A DNA stretch of 64,000 nucleotides, taken from Paenibacillus xylanilyticus (GTDB taxonomy: Bacteria > Bacillota > Bacilli > Paenibacillales > Paenibacillaceae). Positions 17,169 through 25,170 of this stretch are shown one piece after another. Under the pieces are notes generated by a model, which searched no databases, was not told the DNA's origin, and saw only the letters and a program-made list of their open reading frames with translations. Positions within the stretch are counted from its first letter, which is position 1, and each line of letters opens with the position of its first letter. Both the position numbers and the translations under genes were made by a program. The stretch spans positions 124,001 through 188,000 of the forward strand of contig NZ_JABMCB010000206.1 of NCBI RefSeq assembly GCF_013359935.1. The letters are read 5' to 3'.

Positions 17169-18038
17169 GTGGAGAGGGAGCTGGTACAGAAGACTAAGGT
17201 GGAGACTGCACCCGTAACATTAATTACGGGTACTTCGAGTGGGTTCGGCATGCTTACTGCCATTTCACTTGCGAAGCAGGGATACCGGGTTGCCGCAACC
17301 ATGCGAGATTTGAGCCGGAACGGAGAGTTGGTTAACCTGGCGGAACAAGCAGGTGTTGCGGATCGATTGCACTATATGCGTCTGGATGTGACGGATTCGG
17401 ATTCAATACAAGCGGCTGTCGCGACTGTTCTTCAGATATATGGCCGGATCGACATGCTGGTCAACAATGCAGGGTTTGCGGTTGGTGGTTTTATTGAGGA
17501 AGTATCGATGGATGATTGGCGGCGGCAAATGGAGACAAATCTCTTCGGTCTCATTGGGATGACACGTGCCGTTATTCCTGTCATGCGTAAACAGCAGCAG
17601 GGACTCATCATCAATCTCTCCAGCGTTAGCGGGTTATCCGGTTTTCCGGGCTATGCGCCTTACGCGGCTTCCAAATTTGCCGTGGAAGGTTTCACGGAAA
17701 GCCTTCGCCATGAAATGACGTCGTTTGGGATACGGGTTGTTTTGGTTGAGCCGGGAGCTTATCGCACCCCCATTTGGGACAAAGGACTGGGTGAAATTCA
17801 CCGAAGTGATGACTCTCCGTATAAAGATAAACTGGATGCGGTTCTCCGGTATTCCAGGCATGCGGGTCAGACTGCGCCCGATCCGCAGGAGGTGGCCGAC
17901 TTGATTGTCCGAATTGCCCGGATGCGTTCACCACGGCTTCGCTATGCTCTGGGTAAAGGTTCACGTCTGCTCATCTTTGGCAAAACGCTGCTTCCCTGGA
18001 AGTGGCTGGAGTGGATTATTGCCCGTGGTCTGAAATAG
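17169..18038 (+). CDS. SDR-family oxidoreductase
   Basis: A 289-residue classical short-chain dehydrogenase/reductase. The cofactor site is TLITGTSSGFG (about residues 17-27), with LVNNAGFAVGG near 97, the catalytic Ser in INLSSVSG near 142, and YAPYAASKFA carrying the Tyr-x-x-x-Lys pair near 160. The tail LRYALGKGSRLLIFGKTLLP is hydrophobic and basic, as in SDRs that act on lipophilic substrates. The start is uncertain: the GTG at 17169 overlaps its own AGAGGAAGG site, and a second GTG at 17199 is possible. A decayed fabH-like gene lies directly upstream, so both may descend from one lipid-related cluster. Confidence 0.9.
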   Translation: MERELVQKTKVETAPVTLITGTSSGFGMLTAISLAKQGYRVAATMRDLSRNGELVNLAEQAGVADRLHYMRLDVTDSDSIQAAVATVLQIYGRIDMLVNNAGFAVGGFIEEVSMDDWRRQMETNLFGLIGMTRAVIPVMRKQQQGLIINLSSVSGLSGFPGYAPYAASKFAVEGFTESLRHEMTSFGIRVVLVEPGAYRTPIWDKGLGEIHRSDDSPYKDKLDAVLRYSRHAGQTAPDPQEVADLIVRIARMRSPRLRYALGKGSRLLIFGKTLLPWKWLEWIIARGLK

Positions 18039-18073
18039 GGCAGTCAGGAATTCAACGCAGGAGGTACTTGGTC

Positions 18074-18196
18074 ATGTTCGAAATCATCGTTATCATATTG
18101 CTTTTAGCTGTTGTGGGACTGCTTTTTCGAATCAATAGTAAGCTGCCTGAACGTGACTGGGTCAAGGAAGCGATGGAACGCGACGCGTCGAAATAA
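18074..18196 (+). CDS. Small single-pass membrane protein (40 aa)
   Basis: The ATG at 18074 has a perfect AGGAGGT eight bases upstream and opens a 40-codon frame. Residues 2-18 (FEIIVIILLLAVVGLLF) form one membrane helix, followed by a charged tail RINSKLPERDWVKEAMERD. It fits tightly between the SDR gene (35 bp) and the DJ-1-like gene (20 bp), which suggests cotranscription. I do not recognise a family; tiny proteins of this layout often bind or stabilise membrane partners. Confidence 0.7.
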   Translation: MFEIIVIILLLAVVGLLFRINSKLPERDWVKEAMERDASK

Positions 18197-18216
18197 AAAT
18201 ACGGGAGGTCTTTTCG

Positions 18217-18798
18217 ATGAAAATGGCTTTTGTTTTGTTTGATGGCCTGACTTTTCTTGATTTTGCAGGATTTTATGATGTGATCAATCGGCTGAATTTC
18301 TTTGAACCAACCAAGGGCAGCACATGGGAAACCTGTGCGATGACAGATCAGGTCACGGATGAATCCGGATTAACGCTCAAGGTGGACCGAGTGAAACCGG
18401 ACTTGGGGGAGTACGATCTTGTGTTTGTGCCTGGTGGCATGGGTACGCGCAAGCTTCGGTTTGATGAGGCTTTCGTGGGATGGTTACGACAGGCGGAGAA
18501 GGTGCCGTTGAAGGTATCGGTGTGCACAGGCTCATTGCTGCTGGGTGCAGCGGGTTTTCTTACTGGTAAAAAAGCAACGACACATCCCAATGTGTATGAT
18601 CTGCTTCAGCCTTACGTCGCGGAAGTTGTTCAGACCCGGATTGTAAAAGACGGGAATGTAATCACAGCCGGAGGCGTAGCCACGTCGATTGATCTCGGAA
18701 TTTATGTGCTCGGATTGCTTGCCGGGCAGGAAGCGGCAGAGAATGTGAAGCTTCAGATCGATTATCCATATGTCATGCAGGGAGTGGTGGAGCAATGA
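18217..18798 (+). CDS. DJ-1/PfpI-family protein
   Basis: A 193-residue protein of the class I glutamine amidotransferase-like fold. FVLFDGLTFLDFAGFYDVIN opens it, VFVPGGMGTRKL supplies the conserved Gly-rich turn near residue 73, and SVCTGSLLLGAAGFLTGKKA carries the nucleophile-elbow Cys near residue 107. It resembles isonitrile hydratase/AraC-sensor-type members. The reaction is unknown. It overlaps the following acetyltransferase by ATGA, so translation is coupled. Confidence 0.9.
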   Translation: MKMAFVLFDGLTFLDFAGFYDVINRLNFFEPTKGSTWETCAMTDQVTDESGLTLKVDRVKPDLGEYDLVFVPGGMGTRKLRFDEAFVGWLRQAEKVPLKVSVCTGSLLLGAAGFLTGKKATTHPNVYDLLQPYVAEVVQTRIVKDGNVITAGGVATSIDLGIYVLGLLAGQEAAENVKLQIDYPYVMQGVVEQ

Positions 18799-19343
18799 GT
18801 GAAGAGCGGAAACAGGACATGTTTACTATTCGCAATATTCGGCGGGATGAGGCGGACAAGTACTGGCCTTTGCGCCTGGAGGCTCTGAAAAATCATCCGG
18901 AGGCCTTTGGATCATCGTATGAGGCGTCCGTTCCGCTTCCCATGAATGAAGTGCAGGATCGCATACATAACGAACCCGATGATTACATCCTTGGAGCGTT
19001 TACAGAAGAAGGAATGCTCGTTGGAACGATGGGGTTCAAAAGAGAATATGGTCTTAAACTCAGACACAAAGGGTTCATCTGGGGAGTGTATCTCGCTCCG
19101 CAATTTCGGGGGAATGGGCTTGCTTCCCGGTTGCTCCGTGAAGTGTTGGATCGTGGAAGTGAACTGGAGGGCATCAAGCAAATTAATCTGAGCGTTGTTA
19201 CAACAAATGAATCAGCCAGACGTCTATACGAAAAATATGGATTTGAAACGTATGGGATCGAGAAACACGCCCTCGAAGTTGAGGGACAAGGTTATGATGA
19301 AGCCCACATGACGTACGTTTATCCCCTCAGGAGGTCTATATGA
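18795..19343 (+). CDS. GNAT-family N-acetyltransferase
   Basis: A 182-residue GNAT protein. The acetyl-CoA motif A reads GVYLAPQFRGNGLASRLLRE (about residues 97-116), and NESARRLYEKYGFETYG is the usual motif B. The N-terminus RNIRRDEADKYWPLRLEALK is the standard first strand and helix. The acceptor is unknown. Start and end overlap both neighbours by four bases (ATGA), so this is the middle of a tightly coupled three-gene unit with the DJ-1-like and kinase-like genes. Confidence 0.92.
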   Translation: MSEERKQDMFTIRNIRRDEADKYWPLRLEALKNHPEAFGSSYEASVPLPMNEVQDRIHNEPDDYILGAFTEEGMLVGTMGFKREYGLKLRHKGFIWGVYLAPQFRGNGLASRLLREVLDRGSELEGIKQINLSVVTTNESARRLYEKYGFETYGIEKHALEVEGQGYDEAHMTYVYPLRRSI

Positions 19344-20224
19344 CAGATCAATTTCAGCTCGAAATGGACGGTGTTTCCTTCGTTTTATTAGAGCCTCATT
19401 CTTTCGAATGGCTGCGGCCTTTCGGTAATGTATTTCGTGTGTTTGATCAGCAGGATTCAGGGAATCTGTCTTTTGGCATTGTGCAACAGGATGGACACAG
19501 GCTGTTTGTAAAATATGCAGGAGCAAGCACCATTCATGCGAGTAGTACAAATAGTCCTCCGGAAGCGATTCGTAATCTGAAATCATCTGTTTCAATCTAT
19601 GAAAATTTGGCGCATGATACCCTGATTCGATTAACGAATCATTTTGCAACAGACCAGGGTTATGCCTGTGTATTTGATTGGGTGGATGGAGAGGGTCTGC
19701 ATCCGCATTGGAGTTTTCCGCCACCTGCCAAATATGAAGATCCGCGTTCACCGTACTATCGTTTCAAACAGCTTCCTGTAAAGGCACGGATTCAGGCGAT
19801 GGAGCAGATTCTGGATTTTCACATGGAGGTGGAACGGAAAGGGTATGTGGCTGTTGATTTTTACGATGGCAGCCTGATCTATGATTTTGAGCAAAACAAG
19901 ATCAAGGTATGTGATATCGATCTGTATAATAAGGGCTCTTTTACCAACACCATTGGACGCATGTGGGGCTCATCCCGCTTTATGTCTCCGGAGGAGTTTG
20001 AGCTTGGCGCACCTATTGACGGAATAACCAACGTATTTAATATGGGGGCGATGGCATTTTCGCTGCTTGGAGGGGAGAAGGACCGCTCGTATGCCAGGTG
20101 GGATGCTGAAAGAGCGTTGTATGAGGTTGCTGTTCGGGCAGTTGATCCTGATCGGGTCCGTCGCTATGCATCCGTAGCAGATCTAGGTGAAGCCTGGAAG
20201 CTGGCGATGAAGCAGGGGCTATGA
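19340..20224 (+). CDS. Atypical protein-kinase-like protein
   Basis: A 294-residue protein with kinase-fold landmarks in altered form. Lys58 (RLFVKYAG) stands for the VAIK lysine. The catalytic loop position reads VAVDFYDGSLIYDF: Asp173 takes the HRD place, but the Asn five residues later is Ser178. The metal-binding DFG is D192-I-D194 (VCDIDLY), followed by GSSRFMSPEEFELGAPID, which resembles an activation segment with an APE-like end. No Gly-rich loop is evident. It may phosphorylate a small molecule or protein, or be weakly active. The ATG at 19340 sits inside the stop region of the GNAT gene. Confidence 0.78.
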   Translation: MTDQFQLEMDGVSFVLLEPHSFEWLRPFGNVFRVFDQQDSGNLSFGIVQQDGHRLFVKYAGASTIHASSTNSPPEAIRNLKSSVSIYENLAHDTLIRLTNHFATDQGYACVFDWVDGEGLHPHWSFPPPAKYEDPRSPYYRFKQLPVKARIQAMEQILDFHMEVERKGYVAVDFYDGSLIYDFEQNKIKVCDIDLYNKGSFTNTIGRMWGSSRFMSPEEFELGAPIDGITNVFNMGAMAFSLLGGEKDRSYARWDAERALYEVAVRAVDPDRVRRYASVADLGEAWKLAMKQGL

Positions 20225-20351
20225 GTTGTTGTTCGTGAATGGTGGATAAAAAAAGATCGGTACATGCTCCATTCGCAATTGTGCATTTTACATTCGTATC
20301 TGCATGAAATATCCCGTATAATGGAAATTAATGAGGGGGTGCAGCCCGAGC

Positions 20352-21047
20352 ATGTGTCCAATATCAAACATCGCACCGTCGGAACTGATGGAAATACAGG
20401 CACAAACCCTATATACGATGAACACACAGCAGCGTCTGACAGGCATTAACGAACCGGAAGGTGGTCATGCTCCGGCCCTGTTTATTGGCGTGTCGTCTGC
20501 AGGCCCTCTTCCTTATTACCATGAGCAGTTGCCGCTGGAACTGGTTCATCAGATGGGTCATGACGTGAAGCTGCCGATTGATATTCCGAAGTTGATGCGG
20601 AGGGTTGAGACGTTTAAGCCCGTGAAGGAAATATGGATGGGTCCTGCATATACTTTTCGGGAGAAGTATGACGAATGGAACTTGAATGTACAGTTCATTG
20701 ATTATAATAACCATTTCCTGCTATCAGAGCATTTCCCGGAATTAATGGATAATTTGGGTGTGAAAATGCCTGTGGCCGCTTATGTTATTGCAGATTCGGC
20801 CGTTGCTGTATGCTGCTCTGCCCGGGTTTCACAGCGGGGCGCTGAGGCGAGTTTATACACTGTGCCTGCATACAGGGGCTATGGATATGCAGTAGAGACG
20901 GTAAAATGCTGGCAGTATCATGTTCAAGAGAGCGGTCGCATTCCTCTCTACAGTACATCCTGGGACAATCTCCCTTCACAGCAGGTAGCCCGCAAGTTGG
21001 AGTTAATTCAGTTCGGCATGGATTTCAGCATCACGACTACATCATAA
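20352..21047 (+). CDS. GNAT-family N-acetyltransferase
   Basis: A 231-residue protein whose C-terminal half is GNAT-like: AVAVCCSARVSQRGAEASLY, then VPAYRGYGYAVETVKCW (motif A near residue 171) and PLYSTSWDNLPSQQVARKLE (motif B). The N-terminal 110 residues are a separate region of unknown role. I use the ATG at 20352, eleven bases after GAGGGGG, instead of the ATG at 20331 which lies upstream of that site. A TATAAT at 20317-20322 suggests a start of transcription just before the gene. Confidence 0.85.
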   Translation: MCPISNIAPSELMEIQAQTLYTMNTQQRLTGINEPEGGHAPALFIGVSSAGPLPYYHEQLPLELVHQMGHDVKLPIDIPKLMRRVETFKPVKEIWMGPAYTFREKYDEWNLNVQFIDYNNHFLLSEHFPELMDNLGVKMPVAAYVIADSAVAVCCSARVSQRGAEASLYTVPAYRGYGYAVETVKCWQYHVQESGRIPLYSTSWDNLPSQQVARKLELIQFGMDFSITTTS

Positions 21048-21060
21048 AGGGTGGATTCTG

Positions 21061-21240
21061 TTGATTCGAACGTATGTACAAAAGGATCTGCAATATGTCA
21101 TTGAAGCCCATATCCGTATTTATCGGGAAGAGTATAATTATAATGATCGCTTTGCTGAATTTATCACGAATGCGGTGAATGCATTTGGACTTTCGGACAA
21201 TGACACAGCTCTCGCTCTGGAGCAGGAACAGGAGGCTTGA
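21061..21240 (+). pseudogene. Short GNAT-like N-terminal fragment (59 aa)
   Basis: The TTG at 21061 with AAAGGGTGG upstream opens 59 codons: IRTYVQKDLQYVIEAHIRIY followed by REEYNYNDRFAEFI. This is like the first strand and helices of acetyltransferases of the form R-x-x-x-x-x-D-L-x-x-V-I-x-x-H-x-x-x-Y-x-x-E-Y. The acetyl-CoA motif is missing; the frame ends at TGA and the next gene is unrelated. It may be a truncated relic or a small protein still translated, because the ribosome site and tight spacing are intact. Confidence 0.55.
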
Positions 21241-21242
21241 TC

Positions 21243-21683
21243 ATGAAAACAGAACCGGTCTATGCGCAGAATACCATTACAGGAGTCCAATTTCATGGAA
21301 CGTGGTGCTGGTATGTAACCGAGCGGGAGTACTGGTTTCTGAATGTGGAGATGGAGGGACGGTTCGGCATTGAAGTGCTGAATGAGGACACCGCTGCCCG
21401 ATTCCTGCAGGCCATTCAGGACGAGCAAGTGACCGCCACAGAGCTGAGATACTACCTGCATCAATTCAGGGAACAGCACAGGGAAGGCGATGAATGGTTG
21501 AAGTTTGTACCGTCATTCCTTGTGGATTTTGACAAAAGGCAGTTTTGCTCCATGTTCCCTGAGCCTGCGTCCTTTGAACATTACATGCCTGAAGGCTGGA
21601 TTGGAACTTATGAAGATTTTCTGGATCGGGTGCCTGTGGAGGAACGATACTGGGAAATGGACGGCAAGTCCCTGTTTCGTTAA
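21243..21683 (+). CDS. Uncharacterised protein (146 aa)
   Basis: I do not recognise this protein. It is soluble, acidic and aromatic-rich (Trp, Tyr and Phe are frequent: WCWYVTEREYWFLNVEMEG) and has no signal peptide. The ATG at 21243 sits eight bases after AGGAGG, which is located in the last codons of the preceding short frame, so the two are coupled. The protein has the look of a small conserved cytoplasmic protein with an immunity- or SMI1-like composition, but I cannot support that assignment. Confidence 0.7.
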   Translation: MKTEPVYAQNTITGVQFHGTWCWYVTEREYWFLNVEMEGRFGIEVLNEDTAARFLQAIQDEQVTATELRYYLHQFREQHREGDEWLKFVPSFLVDFDKRQFCSMFPEPASFEHYMPEGWIGTYEDFLDRVPVEERYWEMDGKSLFR

Positions 21684-21708
21684 ACTCTTTGTTGAAAGGA
21701 GTGGTACA

Positions 21709-22095
21709 GTGATTCGTAATCGTTTGGTACGCGGCATGGTATCTCTGAGTACAGTATTCATGATGGCTGCGTGCTCCACTCAGACGGAAGAACAAAATAT
21801 AGCAGGGACAATTGAACGCAGTCTGCAGCAGATGGTTAGTAAACCTGTTATTATGGCCAGCAGTAATCCGAATGACTATATTGCTGGCAGCCCGGATGCG
21901 TATGAACAAATCTTGAATACGGGTGAGGAAGGACTGCGCGTTCTGTTAGAGGAACTTGAATCCAGTACGGAGAACGGTCTCAAGGAATGGATTATGGCAC
22001 AGGCAAGTACGGAGCTGCTCGGGGAGCAGAATTTCGTGAACGAATGGCATAGTGGCAAAGACTGGCTCAGGCAGTATAAAATAAACGAAGAATAA
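21709..22095 (+). CDS. Putative small lipoprotein
   Basis: A 128-residue protein with an Arg-rich N-terminus, a hydrophobic core (GMVSLSTVFMMAA) and Cys22 at a lipobox-like MAAC, so it is probably processed and lipid-anchored outside the membrane. The mature part is acidic and helical with no family I recognise. GTG at 21709 follows AAAGGAG. Its position directly after the 146-residue unknown protein suggests they are transcribed together. Confidence 0.7.
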   Translation: MIRNRLVRGMVSLSTVFMMAACSTQTEEQNIAGTIERSLQQMVSKPVIMASSNPNDYIAGSPDAYEQILNTGEEGLRVLLEELESSTENGLKEWIMAQASTELLGEQNFVNEWHSGKDWLRQYKINEE

Positions 22096-22190
22096 AACAA
22101 TTCTCGAGAAACATACCTCACCTCCAGTCATCATGAGCAGGAAATAGAGGTTCCTGGAACCCAAAAGAATACGTTATAGAGGTGAAACCC

Positions 22191-22973
22191 TTGAATAAGA
22201 AAATTGCATTTTTTGACTCGGGCATTGGCGGTCTAACGGTCCTGCATAAGGCTATGCAGCAGCTGCCGCAAGAACAATTCCTGTATTATGCTGATACACT
22301 TCATGTTCCCTATGGAACCAAATCTGCAGATGAAGTAAGAGGACACATCTTCGACTGCGTCGAAGCAATCGTTCGGGAAAATGTAAAAGCGATCGTTATT
22401 GCGTGCAACACGGCGACAAGTCTTGCTGTGAAGGATTTGCGTGCCATGTATGATATTCCGGTCATTGGGATGGAACCTGCTGTGAAGCCAGCAGTAGAGA
22501 TGAACCGTGAAAGCGGAAAAAGAGTGCTTGTATTTGCAACGGCTCTGACCTTGAGTCAGAACAAATATAACGAACTGGTATCCCGTGTGGATGACCACCA
22601 CAGTGTGGATTCCATACCGCTTCCTGAACTTGTGGAGCGGTGTGAGCAGCTGGATTTTGATCCGGAAAAGAGTGCAGCGTATTTTCGCCGGAAGCTGGCT
22701 GATCTTGACCTGAATGCATACGGGACGGTTGTTCTTGGCTGTACGCATTATCCGTTCTATACACCAATTTTACGTACCGTTCTGCCGGATCACGTGCAAA
22801 TTATTGATGGCAGCACAGGCACAGTCAACCGCCTGAAACACCTGCTCGGATTGACGGAGCAAACTGGAATGAGACCGAGGGAGCAGGTGACATTTCTCAG
22901 CTCATCAGGTCGTATGGAAGATCAGGAGAACATGAGACGTGCACTGGAGTACCTTGACACCAATTACATGTGA
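22191..22973 (+). CDS. racE: Glutamate racemase
   Basis: A 260-residue enzyme that converts L- to D-glutamate for peptidoglycan. It has IAFFDSGIGGLTVL at the start, the two catalytic cysteines in IACNTAT (near residue 73) and LGCTHYP (near 185), and YADTLHVPYG between. I take the TTG at 22191 (MNKKIAFFDSG), seven bases after AGAGGTG; an in-frame GTG at 22182 is part of that ribosome site. Length is normal for the family. It precedes a histidine phosphatase gene. Confidence 0.97.
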   Translation: MNKKIAFFDSGIGGLTVLHKAMQQLPQEQFLYYADTLHVPYGTKSADEVRGHIFDCVEAIVRENVKAIVIACNTATSLAVKDLRAMYDIPVIGMEPAVKPAVEMNRESGKRVLVFATALTLSQNKYNELVSRVDDHHSVDSIPLPELVERCEQLDFDPEKSAAYFRRKLADLDLNAYGTVVLGCTHYPFYTPILRTVLPDHVQIIDGSTGTVNRLKHLLGLTEQTGMRPREQVTFLSSSGRMEDQENMRRALEYLDTNYM

Positions 22974-22997
22974 ATGGATCCCTAGGAGGTGAGAACC

Positions 22998-23549
22998 CTG
23001 CAGTCTATTTACCTCATTCGTCACGCCAAGGCTACAGGACAGGAACCCGATGCAGAACTTACAGATGAAGGACTTCGTCAGGCGAAGAATCTGGCCGAAA
23101 TGCTTGCTGTACATTCCATATCCTACATTGTATCCAGTCCGTGGAAAAGGGCACTCCAGACGGCACTGCCGCTCGGTAGGACAGCAGTGCAGCATATACA
23201 TACCGATGAGCGGCTTCAGGAAAGGGTGCTTAGTACCCGTCATCTGGAGAACTGGATGGAAGTACTGGAACGTACATACACGGACGAGGACTGGGTCGAA
23301 GAAGGCGGAGAGTCATCGCGTTACGCTGCTGCGCGCGGGATGGAAGTGTTGAAGGAGCTATGGAGCCGTCCAGAGCATTGTGCAGCTGTAGTAACTCATG
23401 GCAACTTGTTATCCTTGCTCCTTCGTCATTATGATATGTCCTTTGGCTACGAAGAGTGGAAGCTGCTCACAAATCCTGATGTATATGTGCTGGAACGGCA
23501 GCAAGGAGATCATGAGTCACCTTCCATTCGCAGAATCTGGACGAATTAA
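22998..23549 (+). CDS. Histidine phosphatase family protein, probable CTG start
   Basis: A 183-residue phosphoglycerate-mutase-like protein. YLIRHAKATG (residues 5-14) carries the phosphorylated His, ELTDEGLRQAKNLAEML follows, SSPWKRALQTA supplies the second Arg, and VVTHGNLLSLLL the second His. The ribosome site AGGAGGTGA (22984-22992) is full-length complementary to 16S rRNA; the in-frame GTG at 22989 lies inside it, whereas CTG at 22998 is eight bases away and gives the normal family start MQSIYLIRH. I therefore propose a CTG start. The substrate is unknown. It follows glutamate racemase by 24 bp. Confidence 0.88.
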   Translation: MQSIYLIRHAKATGQEPDAELTDEGLRQAKNLAEMLAVHSISYIVSSPWKRALQTALPLGRTAVQHIHTDERLQERVLSTRHLENWMEVLERTYTDEDWVEEGGESSRYAAARGMEVLKELWSRPEHCAAVVTHGNLLSLLLRHYDMSFGYEEWKLLTNPDVYVLERQQGDHESPSIRRIWTN

Positions 23550-23554
23550 ACAAC

Positions 23555-23600
23555 AAAGAGTGCTCCAGCGATCATTTACATCGGCTAGAACACTCTTTTT
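23555..23600. terminator. Terminator between convergent genes
   Basis: AAAGAGTG (23555-23562) pairs with CACTCTTT (23591-23598), followed by T-rich sequence on the plus strand and preceded by A-rich sequence for the minus strand. It separates the histidine phosphatase gene from the convergent DUF423 gene. Confidence 0.8.
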
Positions 23601-23621
23601 CTTCTATAATTCAAGGTTTTA

Positions 23622-23984
23622 TTACAATGCGGCGATCATCACCATGATCCATCCGGCCAGAAAAGCGACTCCGCCAAGCGGCGTGATGGCACCAAGTTTG
23701 CGAACTCCCGTTATGCTTAGCGCATAGAGGCTGCCCGAGAACAGGAGGATGCCTGCGAACAGCAGCCATCCGGCTACCATAATGAGCGAAGGCTGTTCCA
23801 GGCGATCAGCAATCAGTCCAAGCAGAATTAATCCGAGACCGTGAGCGATGTGATACTGAACCCCGGTTTCGTAGATTTTGATCATGTCAGCAGATAATTT
23901 GCGCTTGAGCGCGTGTGCACCGAATGCTCCGAGTGCTACGGCGAGAAACATCATGATACTACCGAGTACAACTAAGGTTTGCAT
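23622..23984 (-). CDS. DUF423 membrane protein (YwdK-like)
   Basis: A 120-residue membrane protein with four hydrophobic segments. The DUF423 hallmarks are ALGAFGAHALKRKL (about residues 17-30) and TGVQYHIAHGLGLILLG (about 40-56), with GSLYAL and TPLGGVAFLAGW near the end. The function is unknown. The ATG at 23984 is nine bases from AAGGAGA on the minus strand. It stands alone, between a convergent terminator and pantothenate kinase. Confidence 0.92.
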   Translation of the reverse strand: MQTLVVLGSIMMFLAVALGAFGAHALKRKLSADMIKIYETGVQYHIAHGLGLILLGLIADRLEQPSLIMVAGWLLFAGILLFSGSLYALSITGVRKLGAITPLGGVAFLAGWIMVMIAAL

Positions 23985-24045
23985 AGGCTATTGTCTCCTT
24001 TAGAAGAGGGGTAGATTGACCTTCAGTATACCTTGCTGAGAGCAC

Positions 24046-24975
24046 TTACAGTTTACGCAGTTGTATATGCTGAATAGAGTGGTCGGCTTCTTTTCTTAAG
24101 ATCAGTCTGGCCCGCCCCTTGGTTGGCAAAATGTTCTCGTGCAAATTTTTGGCGTTAATATCCTGCCAGATCTGACTGGCCGTAAGTACTGCTTCCTCTT
24201 CACCAATATTCGCAAAGCGGTCATGGAAAAAGGAATTCGCATTTTGAAACGCTGTGCTGCGCAGCAGCTTGAACCGCTCAATGTACCAATGACGGATGTG
24301 CTCCTCTTCCGCGTCAATATAGATGGAAAAGTCAAAAAAATCGCTGACCAGCAGCGGTGTTTCCTTTTTCACCTGCAGGACGTTAATGCCTTCAATAATG
24401 AGTATGTCGGGCTGGCAGATCGTTTGCTCTTCCCCTTGAATGACATCATAGGCGAGATGGGAATACACTGGCGCTTTTACTTCCGGTTTACCCGATTTCA
24501 CATCGCCCATGAACTGAATGAGTGATTTGATATCGTAACTCTCGGGAAATCCCTTCCGGTTCATGATGCCCTTCTCTTCCAGAATGGCATTGGGATATAG
24601 GAAACCATCGGTTGTAACGAGGTCAACCTTAGGTTTGTTTTTGCCTCTGGCAAGCATGGCCTGTAGCAAACGGGCGGTTGTGCTTTTGCCCACGGCAACA
24701 CTGCCCCCAATACCGATGATGTAGGGAGCGGGATATTGTTCCTTTTTCAAAAAAGAAGCGGTCAATCGATTCAATTCGCGCGAAACTCTTGCATATAAGT
24801 CAATAAAGTGGGTAAGAGGTAAATAAATATCTTCTACTTCCTGAATGGATACCTCTTCATTCAATCCCTTTAGCTGTTCCAATTCGGCTTCCGTCAGTGG
24901 AAGAGTGGTCTGATGTTCCTTCAGTTCAGCCCATTCCTTGCGGTTAAACTCGATGTAAGGAGAGTATAAATTCAT
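24046..24975 (-). CDS. coaA: Type I pantothenate kinase
   Basis: A 309-residue prokaryotic type I pantothenate kinase, which phosphorylates pantothenate as the first step of coenzyme A synthesis. IGIGGSVAVGKSTTARLLQA (about residues 88-107) is the P-loop; LVTTDGFLYPN and KGFPESYD are the substrate-binding blocks; DILIIEGINVLQ is also conserved. Length is as expected. The gene is transcribed leftward with a weak ribosome site before the ATG at 24975. Many Bacillales carry type III CoaX instead or as well, which this window cannot address. Confidence 0.97.
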   Translation of the reverse strand: MNLYSPYIEFNRKEWAELKEHQTTLPLTEAELEQLKGLNEEVSIQEVEDIYLPLTHFIDLYARVSRELNRLTASFLKKEQYPAPYIIGIGGSVAVGKSTTARLLQAMLARGKNKPKVDLVTTDGFLYPNAILEEKGIMNRKGFPESYDIKSLIQFMGDVKSGKPEVKAPVYSHLAYDVIQGEEQTICQPDILIIEGINVLQVKKETPLLVSDFFDFSIYIDAEEEHIRHWYIERFKLLRSTAFQNANSFFHDRFANIGEEEAVLTASQIWQDINAKNLHENILPTKGRARLILRKEADHSIQHIQLRKL

Positions 24976-25170
24976 GAGATCCCGCTTTCTGTATGTAATG
25001 TAATCAGTGACACAATCTTTAGTGTACCAAATTTCAGGGAACTGACAACACCTTTACATTTGCAATTCCGTTACGCTGCCCCATGAAGATGAACAAATGA
25101 AGTGATATCCGAAAGATTTGCACCAGTAGTTGTTAAATTCGAAGTATACCATGCGGAAGGGTGACAGCAA

